Shown: piece by piece, positions 36,801-51,800 of the stretch
Numbering within the stretch: the first letter of the stretch is position 1
Layout: each line of letters starts with the position of its first letter
Origin: Sophora flavescens
Taxonomy: Eukaryota; Streptophyta; Magnoliopsida; Fabales; Fabaceae
Direction of reading: 5' to 3'
Assembly (NCBI GenBank): GCA_030762895.1
Contig: JAUPTC010000078.1
Location: forward strand, 1 to 64,000
DNA length: 64,000 nucleotides
The notes under the pieces: model-generated
The model's database searches: none
What the model was told of the DNA's origin: nothing
What the model saw: only the letters and a program-made list of their open reading frames with translations
Made by a program: the position numbers and the translations under genes

Positions 36801-39800
36801 CAAAACCCTAAATCTGAGCCAGAACCCTAATTTTGACCTAAAACCCTAATTTTAAACCAAAACCCTAATTCTAACCCTATTTTTGACCCAAAACCCTATT
36901 TGTAACTAAACACCTTAATTCAAACCCTACACTCTAATTTTGAGCCAAAACCCTAATTTGGACTCAATACCTTAATTTTAACCCCAAACCCTAATTCTAA
37001 CCTTATTTTTGACCCAAAACGCTATTTTTAACTCAAAACCTTAATTCAAACCCTAAACCCTAATTTTGACCCAAAACCCAAATTTGGACCCAAAACCCAA
37101 GTTTTGACCCAAAACCCTATTTTTAACTCAAAACCCTAATTCAAACCCGAAACCCTAATTTTGACCCGAAACCCAAAATTTGACCCAAAAACCTAATTTT
37201 GACCCGTAACCCTAATTTTAACGTAAACCCCTAATTCTAACCCTATTTTTGACCCAAAACCCTAATTTAAACTCAAAACCCTATTTCAAACCCTTAACCC
37301 TAAATTTGACCCAGAACCCTAATTTTGACCCGAAACCCTAATTTTAAACCAAAACCCTAATTCTAACCCTATTTTTGACCCAAAACCCTATTTGTAAATC
37401 AAAACCTAAATTCAAACCCTAAACTCTAATTTTGAGCCAAAACCCTAATTTGGACCCAATACCCTAATTTTAACCCCAAACCCTAATTCTAACCTTATTT
37501 TTGAGCCAAAACCCTATTTTTAACTCAAAACCTTAATTCTAACCCTAAACCCTAATTTTGACCCAAAACCCAAATTTGGATCCAAAACCCAAGTTTTGAC
37601 CCAAAACCCTAATTCTAACCCTATTTTTAACTCAGAACCCTAATTCAATACCGAAACCCAAAATTTGACCCAAAAACCTAATTTTGACCCGTAACCCTAA
37701 TTTTAACACAAGCCCCTAATTGAAACCCTAAACCCTAATTTGGACCCAAATCCCAAGTTTTGACCCAAAACCCTAATTATAACCCTATTTTGACCCAAAC
37801 CCCTATTTTAAACTCAAAAGCCTATTTCAAACCATAAACCCTAAATCTGACCCTAAACCCTAATTTTGAGCCTAAACCTTAAATTTGACCCAGAACCCTA
37901 ATTTTTCCCAAAACCCTAATTTTAACCACAAACGCTAATTCTAACCCTATTTTTGACCCAAAACCCTATTTTAAACACAAAACCTAATTCAAACCCTAAA
38001 CCCTAATTTTGACCCGAAACCCTAATTTTACCCAAAAGTCTAATTCTATCCCTAATTCAAACCCTAAACCCTGATTTTGACCCATAACCCTAATTTTGAC
38101 CCGAAACCCTAAATTTTAACCCAAAACCTAATTTTAACCGTATTTTTGACACAAAACCCTATTTTAAACTCAAAACCCTAATTCAAACCCTAAACCCTAA
38201 TTTTGATCCTAAACACTAATTTTAACTCAAAACCCAAATTTGGACCCAAAGTCCAAGTTTTGACCCCAAAACCCTAATTCTAACCCTATTTTTGACCCAA
38301 AACCCTATTTCAAACCTTGAACCCTAATTTTGTCCCAAAACCCTAAATCTGAGCCAGAACCCTAATTTTGACCTAAAACCCTAATTTTAAACCAAAACCC
38401 TAATTCTAACCCTATTTTTGACCCAAAACCCTATTTGTAACTAAACACCTTAATTCAAACCCTACACTCTAATTTTGAGCCAAAACCCTAATTTGGACTC
38501 AATACCTTAATTTTAACCCCAAACCCTAATTCTAACCTTATTTTTGACCCAAAACGCTATTTTTAACTCAAAACCTTAATTCAAACCCTAAACCCTAATT
38601 TTGACCCAAAACCCAAATTTGGACCCAAAACCCAAGTTTTGACCCAAAACCCTATTTTTAACTCAAAACCCTAATTCAAACCCGAAACCCTAATTTTGAC
38701 CCTAAACCCAAAATTTGACACAAAACCCTAATTTTGACCCGTAACCCTAATTTTAACGTAAACCCCTAATTCTAACCCTATTTTTGACCCAAAACCCTAT
38801 TTTAAACTCAAAACCCTATTTCAAACCCTAAACCCTAAATCTGACCCAGAACCCTAATTTTGACCCGAAACCCTAATTTTAAACCAAAACCCTAATTCTA
38901 ACCCTATTTTTGACCGAAAACCCTATTTGTAACTCAACCTAAATTCAAACCCTAAACTCTAATTTTGAGCCAAAACCCTAATTTGGACCCAATACCCTAA
39001 TTTTAACCCCAAACCCTAATTCTAACCTTATTTTTGAGCCAAAACCCTATTTTAAACTCAAAACCTTAATTCTAACCCTAAACCCTAATTTTGACCCAAA
39101 ACCCAAATTTGGATCCAAAACCCAAGTTTTGACCCAAAACCCTAATTCTAACCCTATTTTTAACTCAGAACCCTAATTCAAAACCGAAACCCTAATTTTG
39201 ACCCTAAACCCAAAATTTGACCCAAAAACCTAATTTTGACCCGTAACCCTAATTTTAACACAAGCCCCTAATTGAAACCCTAAACCCTAATTTGGACCCA
39301 AATCCCAAGTTTTGACCCAAAACCCTAATTCTAACCCTATTTTGACCCAAACCCCTATTTTAAACTCAAAACCCTATTTCAAACCATAAACCCTAAACCT
39401 AACCCTAAACCCTAATTTTGATCTTAAACCTTAAATTTGACCTAGAACCCTAATTTTTCCCAAAACCCTAATTTAAACCACAAACCCTAATTCTAACCCT
39501 ATTTTTGACCCAAAACCCTATTTTAAACACAAAACCTAATTCAAACCCTAAACCCTAATTTTGACCCGAAATCCTAATTAACCCAAAAGTCTAATTCTAT
39601 CCCTAATTCAAACCCTAAACCCTGATTTTGACCCATAACCCTAATTTTGACCCGAAACCCTAAATTTTAACCCAAAACCTAATTTTAACCGTATTTTTGA
39701 CACAAAACCCTATTTTAAACTCAAAACCCTAATTCAAACCCTAAACCCTAATTTTGATCCTAAACACTAATTTTAACTCAAAACCCAAATTTGGACCCAA

Positions 39801-42800
39801 AGTCCAAGTTTTGACCCCAAAACCCTAATTCTTACCCTATTTTTGACCCAAAACCCTATTTCAAACCTTAAACCCTAATTTTGTCCCAAAACCCTAAATC
39901 TGAGCCAGAACCCTAATTTTAAACCAAAACCCTAATTCTAACCCTATTTTTGACCCAAAACCCTATTTGTAACTAAACACCTTAATTCAAACCCTACACT
40001 CTAATTTTGAGCCAAAACCCTAATTTGGACTCAATACCTTAATTTTAACCCCAAACCCTAATTCTAACCTTATTTTTGACCCAAAACGCTATTTTTAACT
40101 CAAAACCTTAATTCAAACCCTAAACCCTAATTTTGACCCAAAACCCAAATTTGGACCCAAAACCCAAGTTTTGACCCAAAACCCTAATTCTAACCCTATT
40201 TTGACCCAAAACCCTAATTCAAACCCGAAACCCTAATTTTGACCCGAAACCCAAAATTTGACCCAAAAACCTAATTTTGTCCCGTAACCCTAATTTTAAC
40301 GTAAACCCCTAATTCTAACCCTATTTTTGACCAAAACCCTATTTTAAATTCAAAACTCTATTTCAAACCCTAAACCCTAAATCTGACCCAGAACCCTAAT
40401 TTTGACCCGAAACCCTAATTTTAAACCAAAACCCTAATTCTAACCCTATTTTTGACCCAAAACCCTATTTGTAAATCAAAACCTAAATTCAAACCCTAAA
40501 CTCTAATTTTGAGCCAAAACCCTAATTTGGAACCAATACCCTAATTTTAACCCCAAACCCTAATTCTAACCTTATTTTTGAGCCAAAACCCTATTTTTAA
40601 CTCAAAACCTTAATTCAAACCCGAAACCCTAATTTTGACCCAAAACCCAAATTTGGATCCAAAACCCAAGTTTTGACCCAAAACCCTAATTCTAACCCTA
40701 TTTTTAACTCAGAACCCTAATTCAAAACCGAAACCCTAATTTTGACCCTAAACCCAAAATTTGACCCAAAAACCTAATTTTGACCCGTAACCCTAATTTT
40801 AACACAAGCCCATAATTGAAACCCTAAACCCTAATTTGGACCCAAATCCCAAGTTTTGACCCAAAACCCTAATTCTAACCCTATTTTGACCCAAACCCCT
40901 ATTTTAAACTCAAAACCCTATTTCAAACCATAAACCCTAAATCTGACCCTAAACCCTAATTTTGATCCTAAACCTTAAATTTGACCCAGAACCCTAATTT
41001 TTCCCAAAACCCTAATTTTAACCACAAACCCTAATTCTAACCCTATTTTTGACCCAAAACCCTATTTTAAACACAAAACCTAATTCAAACACTAAACCCT
41101 AATTTTGACACGAAACCCTAATTTTACCCAAAAGTCTAATTCTATCCCTAATTCAAACCCTAAACCCTGATTTTGACCCATAACCCTAATTTTGACCCGA
41201 AACCCTAAATTTTAACCCAAAACCTAATTTTAACCGTATTTTTGACACAAAACCCTATTTTAAACTCAAAACCCTAATTCAAACCCTAAACCCTAATTTT
41301 GATCCTAAACACTAATTTTAACCCAAAACCCTAATTGTAACCCAAAGCCCTAATTTTGTCCCAAAACCCTAATTCTAACCCTATTTTTGACCCAAAACCC
41401 TATTTCAAACCTTAAACCCTAATTTTGTCCCAAAACCCTAAATCTGAGCCAGAACCCTAATTTTGACCTAAAACCCTAATTTTAAACCAAAACCCTAATT
41501 CTAACCCTATTTTTGACCCAAAACCCTATTTGTAACTAAAAACCTTAATTCAAACCCTACACCCTAATTTTGAGCCAAAACCCTAATTTGGACCCAATAC
41601 CTTAATTTTAACCCCAGACCCTAATTCTAACCTTAAATTTTAACCCAAAACGCTATTTTTAACTGAAAACCTTAATTCAAACCCTAAACCCTAATTTTGA
41701 CCCAAAACCCAAATTTGGACCCAAACCCATTTCCAACCCATTTTACCCAAACCCTATTTTTAACTCAAAACCCTAATTCAAACCCGAAACCCTAATTTTG
41801 ACCCGAAACCCAAAATTTGACCCAAAAACCTAATTTTGACCCGTAACCCTAATTTTAACGTAAACCCCTAATTCTAACCCTATTTTTGACCCAAAACCCT
41901 AATTTAAACTCAAAACCCTATTTCAAACCCTTAACCCTAAATTTGACCCAGAACCCTAATTTTGACCCGAAACCCTAATTTTAAACCAAAACCCTAATTC
42001 TAACCCTATTTTTGACCCAAAACCCTATTTGTAAATCAAAACCTAAATTCAAACCCTAAACTCTAATTTTGAGCCAAAACCCTAATTTGGACCCAATACC
42101 CTAATTTTAACCCCAAACCCTAATTCTAACCTTATTTTTGAGCCAAAACCCTATTTTTAACTCAAAACCTTAATTCTAACCCTAAACCCTAATTTTGACC
42201 CAAAACCCAAATTTGGATCCAAAACCCAAGTTTTGACCCAAAACCCTAATTCTAACCCTATTTTTAACTCAGAACCCTAATTCAAAACCGAAACCCTAAT
42301 TTTGACCCTAAACCCAAAATTTGACCCAAAAACCTAATTTTGACCCGTAACCCTAATTTTAACACAAGCCCCTAATTGAAACCCTAAACCCTAATTTGGA
42401 CCCAAATCCCAAGTTTTGACCCAAAACCCTAATTATAACCCTATTTTGACCCAAACCCCTATTTTAAACTCAAAAGCCTATTTCAAACCATAAACCCTAA
42501 ATCTGACCCTAAACCCTAATTTTGAGCCTAAACCTTAAATTTGACCCAGAACCCTAATTTTTCCCAAAACCCTAATTTTAACCACAAACGCTAATTCTAA
42601 CCCTATTTTTGACCCAAAACCCTATTTTAAACACAAAACCTAATTCAAACCCTAAACCCTAATTTTGACCCGAAACCCTAATTTTACCCAAAAGTCTAAT
42701 TCTATCCCTAATTCAAACCCTAAACCCTGATTTTGACCCATAACCCTAATTTTGACCCGAAACCCTAAATTTTAACCCAAAACCTAATTTTAACCGTATT

Positions 42801-45800
42801 TTTGACACAAAACCCTATTTTAAACTCAAAACCCTAATTCAAACCCTAAACCCTAATTTTGATCCTAAACACTAATTTTAACTCAAAACCCAAATTTGGA
42901 CCCAAAGTCCAAGTTTTGACCCCAAAACCCTAATTCTAACCCTATTTTTGACCCAAAACCCTATTTCAAACCTTGAACCCTAATTTTGTCCCAAAACCCT
43001 AAATCTGAGCCAGAACCCTAATTTTGACCTAAAACCCTAATTTTAAACCAAAACCCTAATTCTAACCCTATTTTTGACCCAAAACCCTATTTGTAACTAA
43101 ACACCTTAATTCAAACCCTACACTCTAATTTTGAGCCAAAACCCTAATTTGGACTCAATACCTTAATTTTAACCCCAAACCCTAATTCTAACCTTATTTT
43201 TGACCCAAAACGCTATTTTTAACTCAAAACCTTAATTCAAACCCTAAACCCTAATTTTGACCCAAAACCCAAATTTGGACCCAAAACCCAAGTTTTGACC
43301 CAAAACCCTATTTTTAACTCAAAACCCTAATTCAAACCCGAAACCCTAATTTTGACCCGAAACCCAAAATTTGACCCAAAAACCTAATTTTGACCCGTAA
43401 CCCTAATTTTAACGTAAACCCCTAATTCTAACCCTATTTTTGACCCAAAACCCTATTTTAAACTCAAAACCCTATTTCAAACCCTAAACCCTAAATCTGA
43501 CCCAGAACCCTAATTTTGACCCGAAACCCTAATTTTAAACCAAAACCCTAATTCTAACCCTATTTTTGACCGAAAACCCTATTTGTAACTCAACCTAAAT
43601 TCAAACCCTAAACTCTAATTTTGAGCCAAAACCCTAATTTGGACCCAATACCCTAATTTTAACCCCAAACCCTAATTCTAACCTTATTTTTGAGCCAAAA
43701 CCCTATTTTAAACTCAAAACCTTAATTCTAACCCTAAACCCTAATTTTGACCCAAAACCCAAATTTGGATCCAAAACCCATGTTTTGACCCAAAACCCTA
43801 ATTCTAACCCTATTTTTAACTCAGAACCCTAATTCAAAACCGAAACCCTAATTTTGACCCTAAACCCAAAATTTGACCCAAAAACCTAATTTTGACCCGT
43901 AACCCTAATTTTAACACAAGCCCCTAATTGAAACCCTAAACCCTAATTTGGACCCAAATCCCAAGTTTTGACCCAAAACCCTAATTCTAACCCTATTTTG
44001 ACCCAAACCCCTATTTTAAACTCAAAACCCTATTTCAAACCATAAACCCTAAACCCTAATTTTGATCCTAAACCTTAAATTTGACCTAGAACCCTAATTT
44101 TTCCCAAAACCCTAATTTAAACCACAAACCCTAATTCTAACCCTATTTTTGACCCAAAACCCTATTTTAAACACAAAACCTAATTCAAACCCTAAACCCT
44201 AATTTTGACCCGAAATCCTAATTAACCCAAAAGTCTAATTCTATCCCTAATTCAAACCCTAAACCCTGATTTTGACCCATAACCCTAATTTTGACCCGAA
44301 ACCCTAAATTTTAACCCAAAACCTAATTTTAACCGTATTTTTGACACAAAACCCTATTTTAAACTCAAAACCCTAATTCAAACCCTAAACCCTAATTTTG
44401 ATCCTAAACACTAATTTTAACTCAAAACCCAAATTTGGACCCAAAGTCCAAGTTTTGACCCCAAAACCCTAATTCTTACCCTATTTTTGACCCAAAACCC
44501 TATTTTAAAATTAAAACCCTGTTTCAAACCTTAAATGCTAATTTGACCCTAAACCCTAAATCTGAGCCAGAACCCTAATTTTGACCTAAAACCCTAATTT
44601 TAAACCAAAACCCTAATTCTAACCCTATTTTTGAACCAAAACCCTATTTGTAACTCAAAACCTTAATTCAAACCCTAAACTCTAATTCTGAGCCAAAACC
44701 CTAATTTGGACCCAATACCTTAATTTTAACCCCAAATCCTAATACTAACCGTATTTTTGACCCAAAACCCTATTTTTAACTCAAAACCTTAATTCAAACC
44801 CTAAACCCTAATTTTGACCCAAAACCCAAATTTGGACCCAAAACCCAAGTTTTGACCCAAAACCCTAATTCTAACCCTATTTTGACCCAAAACCCTATTT
44901 TTAACTCAAAACCCTAATTCAAACCCGAAACCCTAATTTTGACCCGAAACCCAAAATTTGACCCAAAAACCTAATTTTGACCCGTAACCCTAATTTTAAC
45001 GTAAACCCCTAATTCTAACCCTATTTTTGACCCAAAACCCTATTTTAAACTCAAAACCCTATTTCAAACCCTAAACCCTAAATCGACCTTAACCCTAATT
45101 TTGACCCAAACCCTAATTTTAAACCAAAACCCTAATTCTAACCCTATTTTTGACCCAAAACCCTATTTGTAACTCAACCTAAATTCAAACCCTAAACTCT
45201 AATTTTGAGCCAAAACCCTAATTTGGACCCAATACCCTAATTTTAACCCCAAACCCTAATTCTAACCTTATTTTTGAGCCAAAACCCTATTTTTAACTCA
45301 AAACCTTAATTCAAACCCTAAACCCTAATTTTGACCCAAAACCCAAATTTGGATCCAAAACCCAAGTTTTGACCCAAAACCCTAATTCTAACCCTATTTT
45401 TAACTCAGAACCCTAATTCAAAACCGAAACCCTAATTTTGACCCTAAACCCAAAATTTGACCCAAAAACCTAATTTTGACCCGTAACCCTAATTTTAACA
45501 CAAGCCCCTAATTGAAACCCTAAACCCTAATTTGGACCCAAATCCCAAGTTTTGACCCAAAACCCTAATTCTAACCCTATTTTGACCCAAACCCCTATTT
45601 TAAACTCAAAACCCTATTTCAAACCCTAAACCTGACCCTAAACCCTAATTTTGATCCTAATCCTTAAATTTGACCCAGAACCCTAATTTTTCCCAAAACC
45701 CTAATTTTAACCACAAACCCTAATTCTAACCCTATTTTTGACCCAAAACCCTATTTTAAACACAAAACCTAATTCAAACCCTAAACCCTAATTTTGACCC

Positions 45801-48800
45801 GAAACCCTAATTTTACCCAAAAGTCTAATTCTATCCCTAATTCAAACCCTAAACCCTGATTTTGACCCATAACCCTAATTTTGACCCGAAACCCTAAATT
45901 TTAACCCAAAACCTAATTTTAACCGTATTTTTGACACAAAACCCTATTTTAAACTCAAAACCCTAATTCAAACCCTAAACCCTAATTTTGATCCTAAACA
46001 CTAATTTTAACCCAAAACCCTAATTGTAACCCAAAGCCCTAATTTTGTCCCAAAACCCTAATTCTAACCCTATTTTTGACCCAAAACCCTACTTTAAAAT
46101 TAAAACCCTATTTAAAACCTTAAATGCTAATTTGACCCTATACCCTAAATCTGAGCCAGAACCCTAATTTTGACCTAAAACCCTAATTTTAAACCAAAAC
46201 CCTAATTCTAACCCTATTTTTGAACCAAAACCCTATTTGTAACTCAAAACCTTAATTCCAACTCTAAACTCTAATTTTGAGCCAAAACCCTAATTTGGAC
46301 CCAATACCCTAATTTTAACCCCAAACCCTAATTCTAACCTTATTTTTGACCCAAAACCCTATTTTTAACTCAAAACCTTGATTCAAACCCTAAACCCTAA
46401 TTTTGACCCAAAACCCAAGTTTTGACCCAAAACCCTAATTCTAACCCTATTTTGACCCAAAACCCTATTTTTAACTCAAAACCCTAATTCAAACCCGAAA
46501 CCCTAATTTTGACCCCGAAACCCAAAATTTGACCCGAAAACCTAATTTTGACCCGTAACCCTAATTTTAACAAAAACCCCTAATTCTAACCCTATTTTGA
46601 CCCAAAACCCTATTTTAAACTCAAAACCCTATTTCAAACCCTAAACCCTAAATCTGACCCAGAAACCTAATTTTGACCCGAAACCCTAATTTTAAACCAA
46701 AACCCTAATTCTAACCCTATTTTTTACCCAAAACCCTATTTGTAACTCAACCTAAATTCAAACCCTAAACTCTAATTTTGAGCCAAAACCCTAATTTGGA
46801 CCCAATACCCTAATTTTAACCCCAAACCCTAATTCTAACCTTATTTTTGAGTCAAAACCCTATTTTTAACTCAAAACCTTAATTCAAACCCTAAACCCTA
46901 ATTTTGACCCAAAACCCAAATTTGGATCCAAAACCCAAGTTTTGACCCAAAACCCTAATTCTAACCCTATTTTTAACTTAGAACCCTAATTCAAAACCGA
47001 AACCCTAATTTTGACCCTAAACCCAAAATTTGACCCAAAAACCTAATTTTGACCCGTAACCCTAATTTTAACACAAGCCCCTAATTGAAACCCTAAACCC
47101 TAATTTGGACCCAAATCCCAAGTTTTGACCCAAAACCCTAATTATAACCCTATTTTGACCCAAACCCCTATTTTAAACTCAAAACCCTATTTCAAACCAT
47201 AAACCCTAAATCTGACCCTAAACCCTAATTTTGATCCTAAACCTTAAATTTGACCCAGAACCCTAATTTTTCCCAAAACCCTAATTTTAACAACAAACCC
47301 TAATTCTAACCCTATTTTTGACCCAAAACCCTATTTTAAACACAAAACCTAATTCAAACCCTAAACCCTAATTTTGACCCGAAACCCTAATTTTACCCAA
47401 ATGTCTAATTCTATCCCTAATTCAAACCCTAAACCCTGATTTTGACCCATAACCCTAATTTTGACCCGAAACCCTAAATTTTAACCCAAAACCTAATTTT
47501 AACCGTATTTTTGACACAAAACCCTATTTTAAACTCAAAACCCTAATTCAAACCCTAAACCCTAATTTTGATCCTAAACACTAATTTTAACCCAAAACCC
47601 TAATTGTAACCCAAAGCCCTAATTTTGTCTCAAAACCCTTAATTCTAACCCTATTTTTGACCCAAAACCCTATTTTAAAATCAAAACCCTATTTCAAACC
47701 TTAAACGCTAATTTTGAACCTAAACCCTAAATCTGAGCCAGAACCCTAATTTTGACCTAAAACCCTAATTTTATACCAAAACCCTAATTCTAACCCTAAT
47801 TTTACCCAAAAGCCTATTTGTAACTCAAAACCTTAATTCCAACCCTAAACTCTAATTTTGAGCCAAAACCCTAATTTGGACCCAATACCCTAATTTTAAC
47901 CCCAAACCCTAATTCTAACCTTATTTTTGACCCAAAAACCTATTTTTAAGTCAAAACCTTAATTCAAACCCAAAACCCTAATTTTGACCCAAAACCCAAA
48001 TTTGGACCCAAAACCCAAGTTTTGACCCAAAACCCTAATTCTAACCCTATTTTGACCCAAAACCCTATTTTTAACTCAAAACCCTAATTCAATCCCGAAA
48101 CCCTAATTTTGACCGAAACCCAAAATTCGACCCAAAACCTAATTTTGACCCGTAACCCTAATTTTAACTCAAACCCCTAATTCTAACCCTATTTTTACCC
48201 AAAATCCTATTTGAAACTCAAAACCCTATTTCAAACCCTAAACCCTAAATCTGACCCAGAATCCTAATTTTGACCCGAAACCCTAATTTTAAACCAAAAC
48301 CCTAATTCTAACCCTATTTTTGACCCAAACCCTATTTGTAACTCAAAACATTAATTCAAAACTAAACTCTAATTTTGAGCCAAAACCCTAATTTGGACCC
48401 AATACCCTAATTTTAACCCCAAACCCTAATTCTAACCTTATTTTTGAGCCAAAACCCTATTTTTAACTCAAAACCTTAATTCAAACCCTAAACCCTAATT
48501 TTGACCCAAAACCCAAATTTGGATCCAAAACCCAAGTTTTGACCCAAAACCCTAATTCTAACCCTATTTTTAATCAGAAGCATAATTCACAACCGAAACC
48601 CTAATTTTGACCCTAAACCCAAAATTTGACCCAAAAACTAATTTTGACCCGTAACCCTAATTTTAACACAAGCCCCTAATTGAAACCCTAAACCCTAATT
48701 TGGACCCAAATCCCAAGTTTTGACCCAAAACCCTAATTATAACCCTATTTTGACCCAAACCCCTATTTTAAACTCAAAACCCTATTTCAAACCATAAACC

Positions 48801-48899
48801 CTAAATCTGACCCTAAACCCTAATTTTGATCCTAAACCTTAAATTTGACCCAGAACCCTAATTTTTCCCAAAACCCTAATTTTAACCACAAACCCTAAT

Positions 48900-51800
48900 T
48901 CTAACCCTATTTTTGACCCAAAACCCTATTTTAAACACAAAACCTAATTCAAACCCTAAACCCTAATTTTGACCCGAAACCCTAATTTTACCCAAAAGTC
49001 TAATTCTATCCCTAATTCAAACCCTAAACCCTGATTTTGACCCATAACCCTAATTTTGACCCGAAACCCTAAATTTTAACCCAAAACCTAATTTTAACCG
49101 TATTTTTGACACAAAACCCTATTTTAAACTCAAAACCCTAATTCAAACCCTAAACCCTAATTTTGATCCTAAACACTAATTTTAACCCAAAACCCTAATT
49201 GTAACCCAAAGCCCTAATTTTGTCTCAAAACCCTTAATTCTAACCCTATTTTTGACCCAAAACCCTATTTTAAAATCAAAACCCTATTTCAAACCTTAAA
49301 CGCTAATTTTGAACCTAAACCCTAAATCTGAGCCAGAACCCTAATTTTGACCTAAAACCCTAATTTTATACCAAAACCCTAATTCTAACCTTATTTTTTA
49401 CCCAAAACCCTATTTGTAACTCAAAACCTTAATTCCAACCCTAAACTCTAATTTTGAGCCAAAACCCTAATTTGGACCCAATACCCTAATTTTAACCCCA
49501 AACCCTAATTCTAACCTTATTTTTGACCCAAAAACCTATTTTTAAGTCAAAACCTTAATTCAAACCCAAAACCCTAATTTTGACCCAAAACCCAAATTTT
49601 GACCCAAAACCCAAGTTTTGACCCAAAACCCTAATTCTAACCCTATTTTGACCCAAAACCCTATTTTTAACTCAAAACCCTAATTCAATCCCGAAACCCT
49701 AACTTTGACCTGAAACCCAAAATTCGACCCAAAAACCTAATTTTGACCCGTAACCCTAATTTTAACTCAAACCCCTAATTCTAACCCTATTTTTTACCCA
49801 AAATCCTATTTGAAACTCAAAACCCTATTTCAAACCCTAAACCCTAAATCTGACCCAGAATCCTAATTTTGACCCGAAACCCTAATTTTAAACCAAAACC
49901 CTAATTCTAACCCTATTTTTGACCCAAACCCTATTTGTAACTCAAAACATTAATTCAAAAACTAAACTCTAATTTTGAGCCAAAACCCTAATTTGGACCC
50001 AATACCCTAATTTTAACCCCAAACCCTAATTCTAACCTTATTTTTGAGCCAAAACCCTATTTTTAACTCAAAACCTTAATTCAAACCCTAAACCCTAATT
50101 TTGCCCCAAAACCCAAATTTGGATCCAAAACCCAAGTTTTGACCCAAAACCCTAATTCTAACCCTATTTTGAATCAGAACCCTAATTCAAAACCGAAACC
50201 CTAATTTTGACCCTAAACCCAAAATTTGACCCAAAAACCTAATTTTGACCCGTAACCCTAATTTTAACACAAGCCCCTAATTGAAACCCTAAACCCTAAT
50301 TTGGACCCAAATCCCAAGTTTTGACCCAAAACCCTAATTATAACCCTATTTTGACCCAAACCCCTATTTTAAACTCAAAACCCTATTTCAAACCATAAAC
50401 CCTAAATCTGACCCTAAACCCTAATTTTGATCCTAAACCTTAAATTTGACCCAGAACCCTAATTTTTCCCAAAACCCTAATTTTAACCACAAACCCTAAT
50501 TCAAACCCTATTTTTGACCCAAAACCCTATTTTAAACACAAAACCTAATTCAAACCCTAAACCCTAATTTTGACCCGAAACCCTAATTTTACCCAAAAGT
50601 CTAATTCTATCCCTAATTCAAACCCTAAACCCTGATTTTGACCCATAACCCTAATTTTGACCCGAAACCCTAAATTTTAACCCAAAACCTAATTTTAACC
50701 GTATTTTTGACACAAAACCCTATTTTAAACTCAAAACCCTAATTCAAACCCTAAACCCTAATTTTGATCCTAAACACTAATTTTAACCCAAAACCCTAAT
50801 TGTAACCCAAAGCCCTAATTTTGTCTCAAAACCCTTAATTCTAACCCTATTTTTGACCCAAAACCCTATTTTAAAATCAAAACCCTATTTCAAACCTTAA
50901 ACGCTAATTTTGAACCTAAACCCTAAATCTGAGCAAGAACCCTAATTTTGACCTAAAACCCTAATTTTATACCAAAACCCTAATTCTAACCTTATTTTTT
51001 ACCCAAAACCCTATTTGTAACTCAAAACCTTAATTCCAACCCTAAACTCTAATTTTGAGCCAAAACCCTAATTTGGACCCAATACCCTAATTTTAACCCC
51101 AAACCCTAATTCTAACCTTATTTTTGACCCAAAAACCTATTTTTAAGTCAAAACCTTAATTCAAACCCAAAACCCTAATTTTGACCCAAAACCCAAATTT
51201 TGACCCAAAACCCAAGTTTTGACCCAAAACCCTAATTCTAACCCTATTTTGACCCAAAACCCTATTTTTAACTCAAAACCCTAATTCAATCCCGAAACCC
51301 TAATTTTGACCCGAAACCCAAAATTCGACCCAAAAACCTAATTTTGACCCGTAACCCTAATTTTAACTCAAACCCCTAATTCTAACCCTATTTTTTACCC
51401 AAAATCCTATTTGAAACTCAAAACCCTATTTCAAACCCTAAACCCTAAATCTGACCCAGAATCCTAATTTTGACCCGAAACCCTAATTTTAAACCAAAAC
51501 CCTAATTCTAACCCTATTTTTGACCCAAACCCTATTTGTAACTCAAAACATTAATTCAAAAACTAAACTCTAATTTTGAGCCAAAACCCTAATTTGGACC
51601 CAATACCCTAATTTTAACCCCAAACCCTAATTCTAACCTTATTTTTGAGCCAAAACCCTATTTTTAACTCAAAACCTTAATTCAAACCCTAAACCCTAAT
51701 TTTGCCCCAAAACCCAAATTTGGATCCAAAACCCAAGTTTTGACCCAAAACCCTAATTCTAACCCTATTTTGAATCAGAACCCTAATTCAAAACCGAAAC

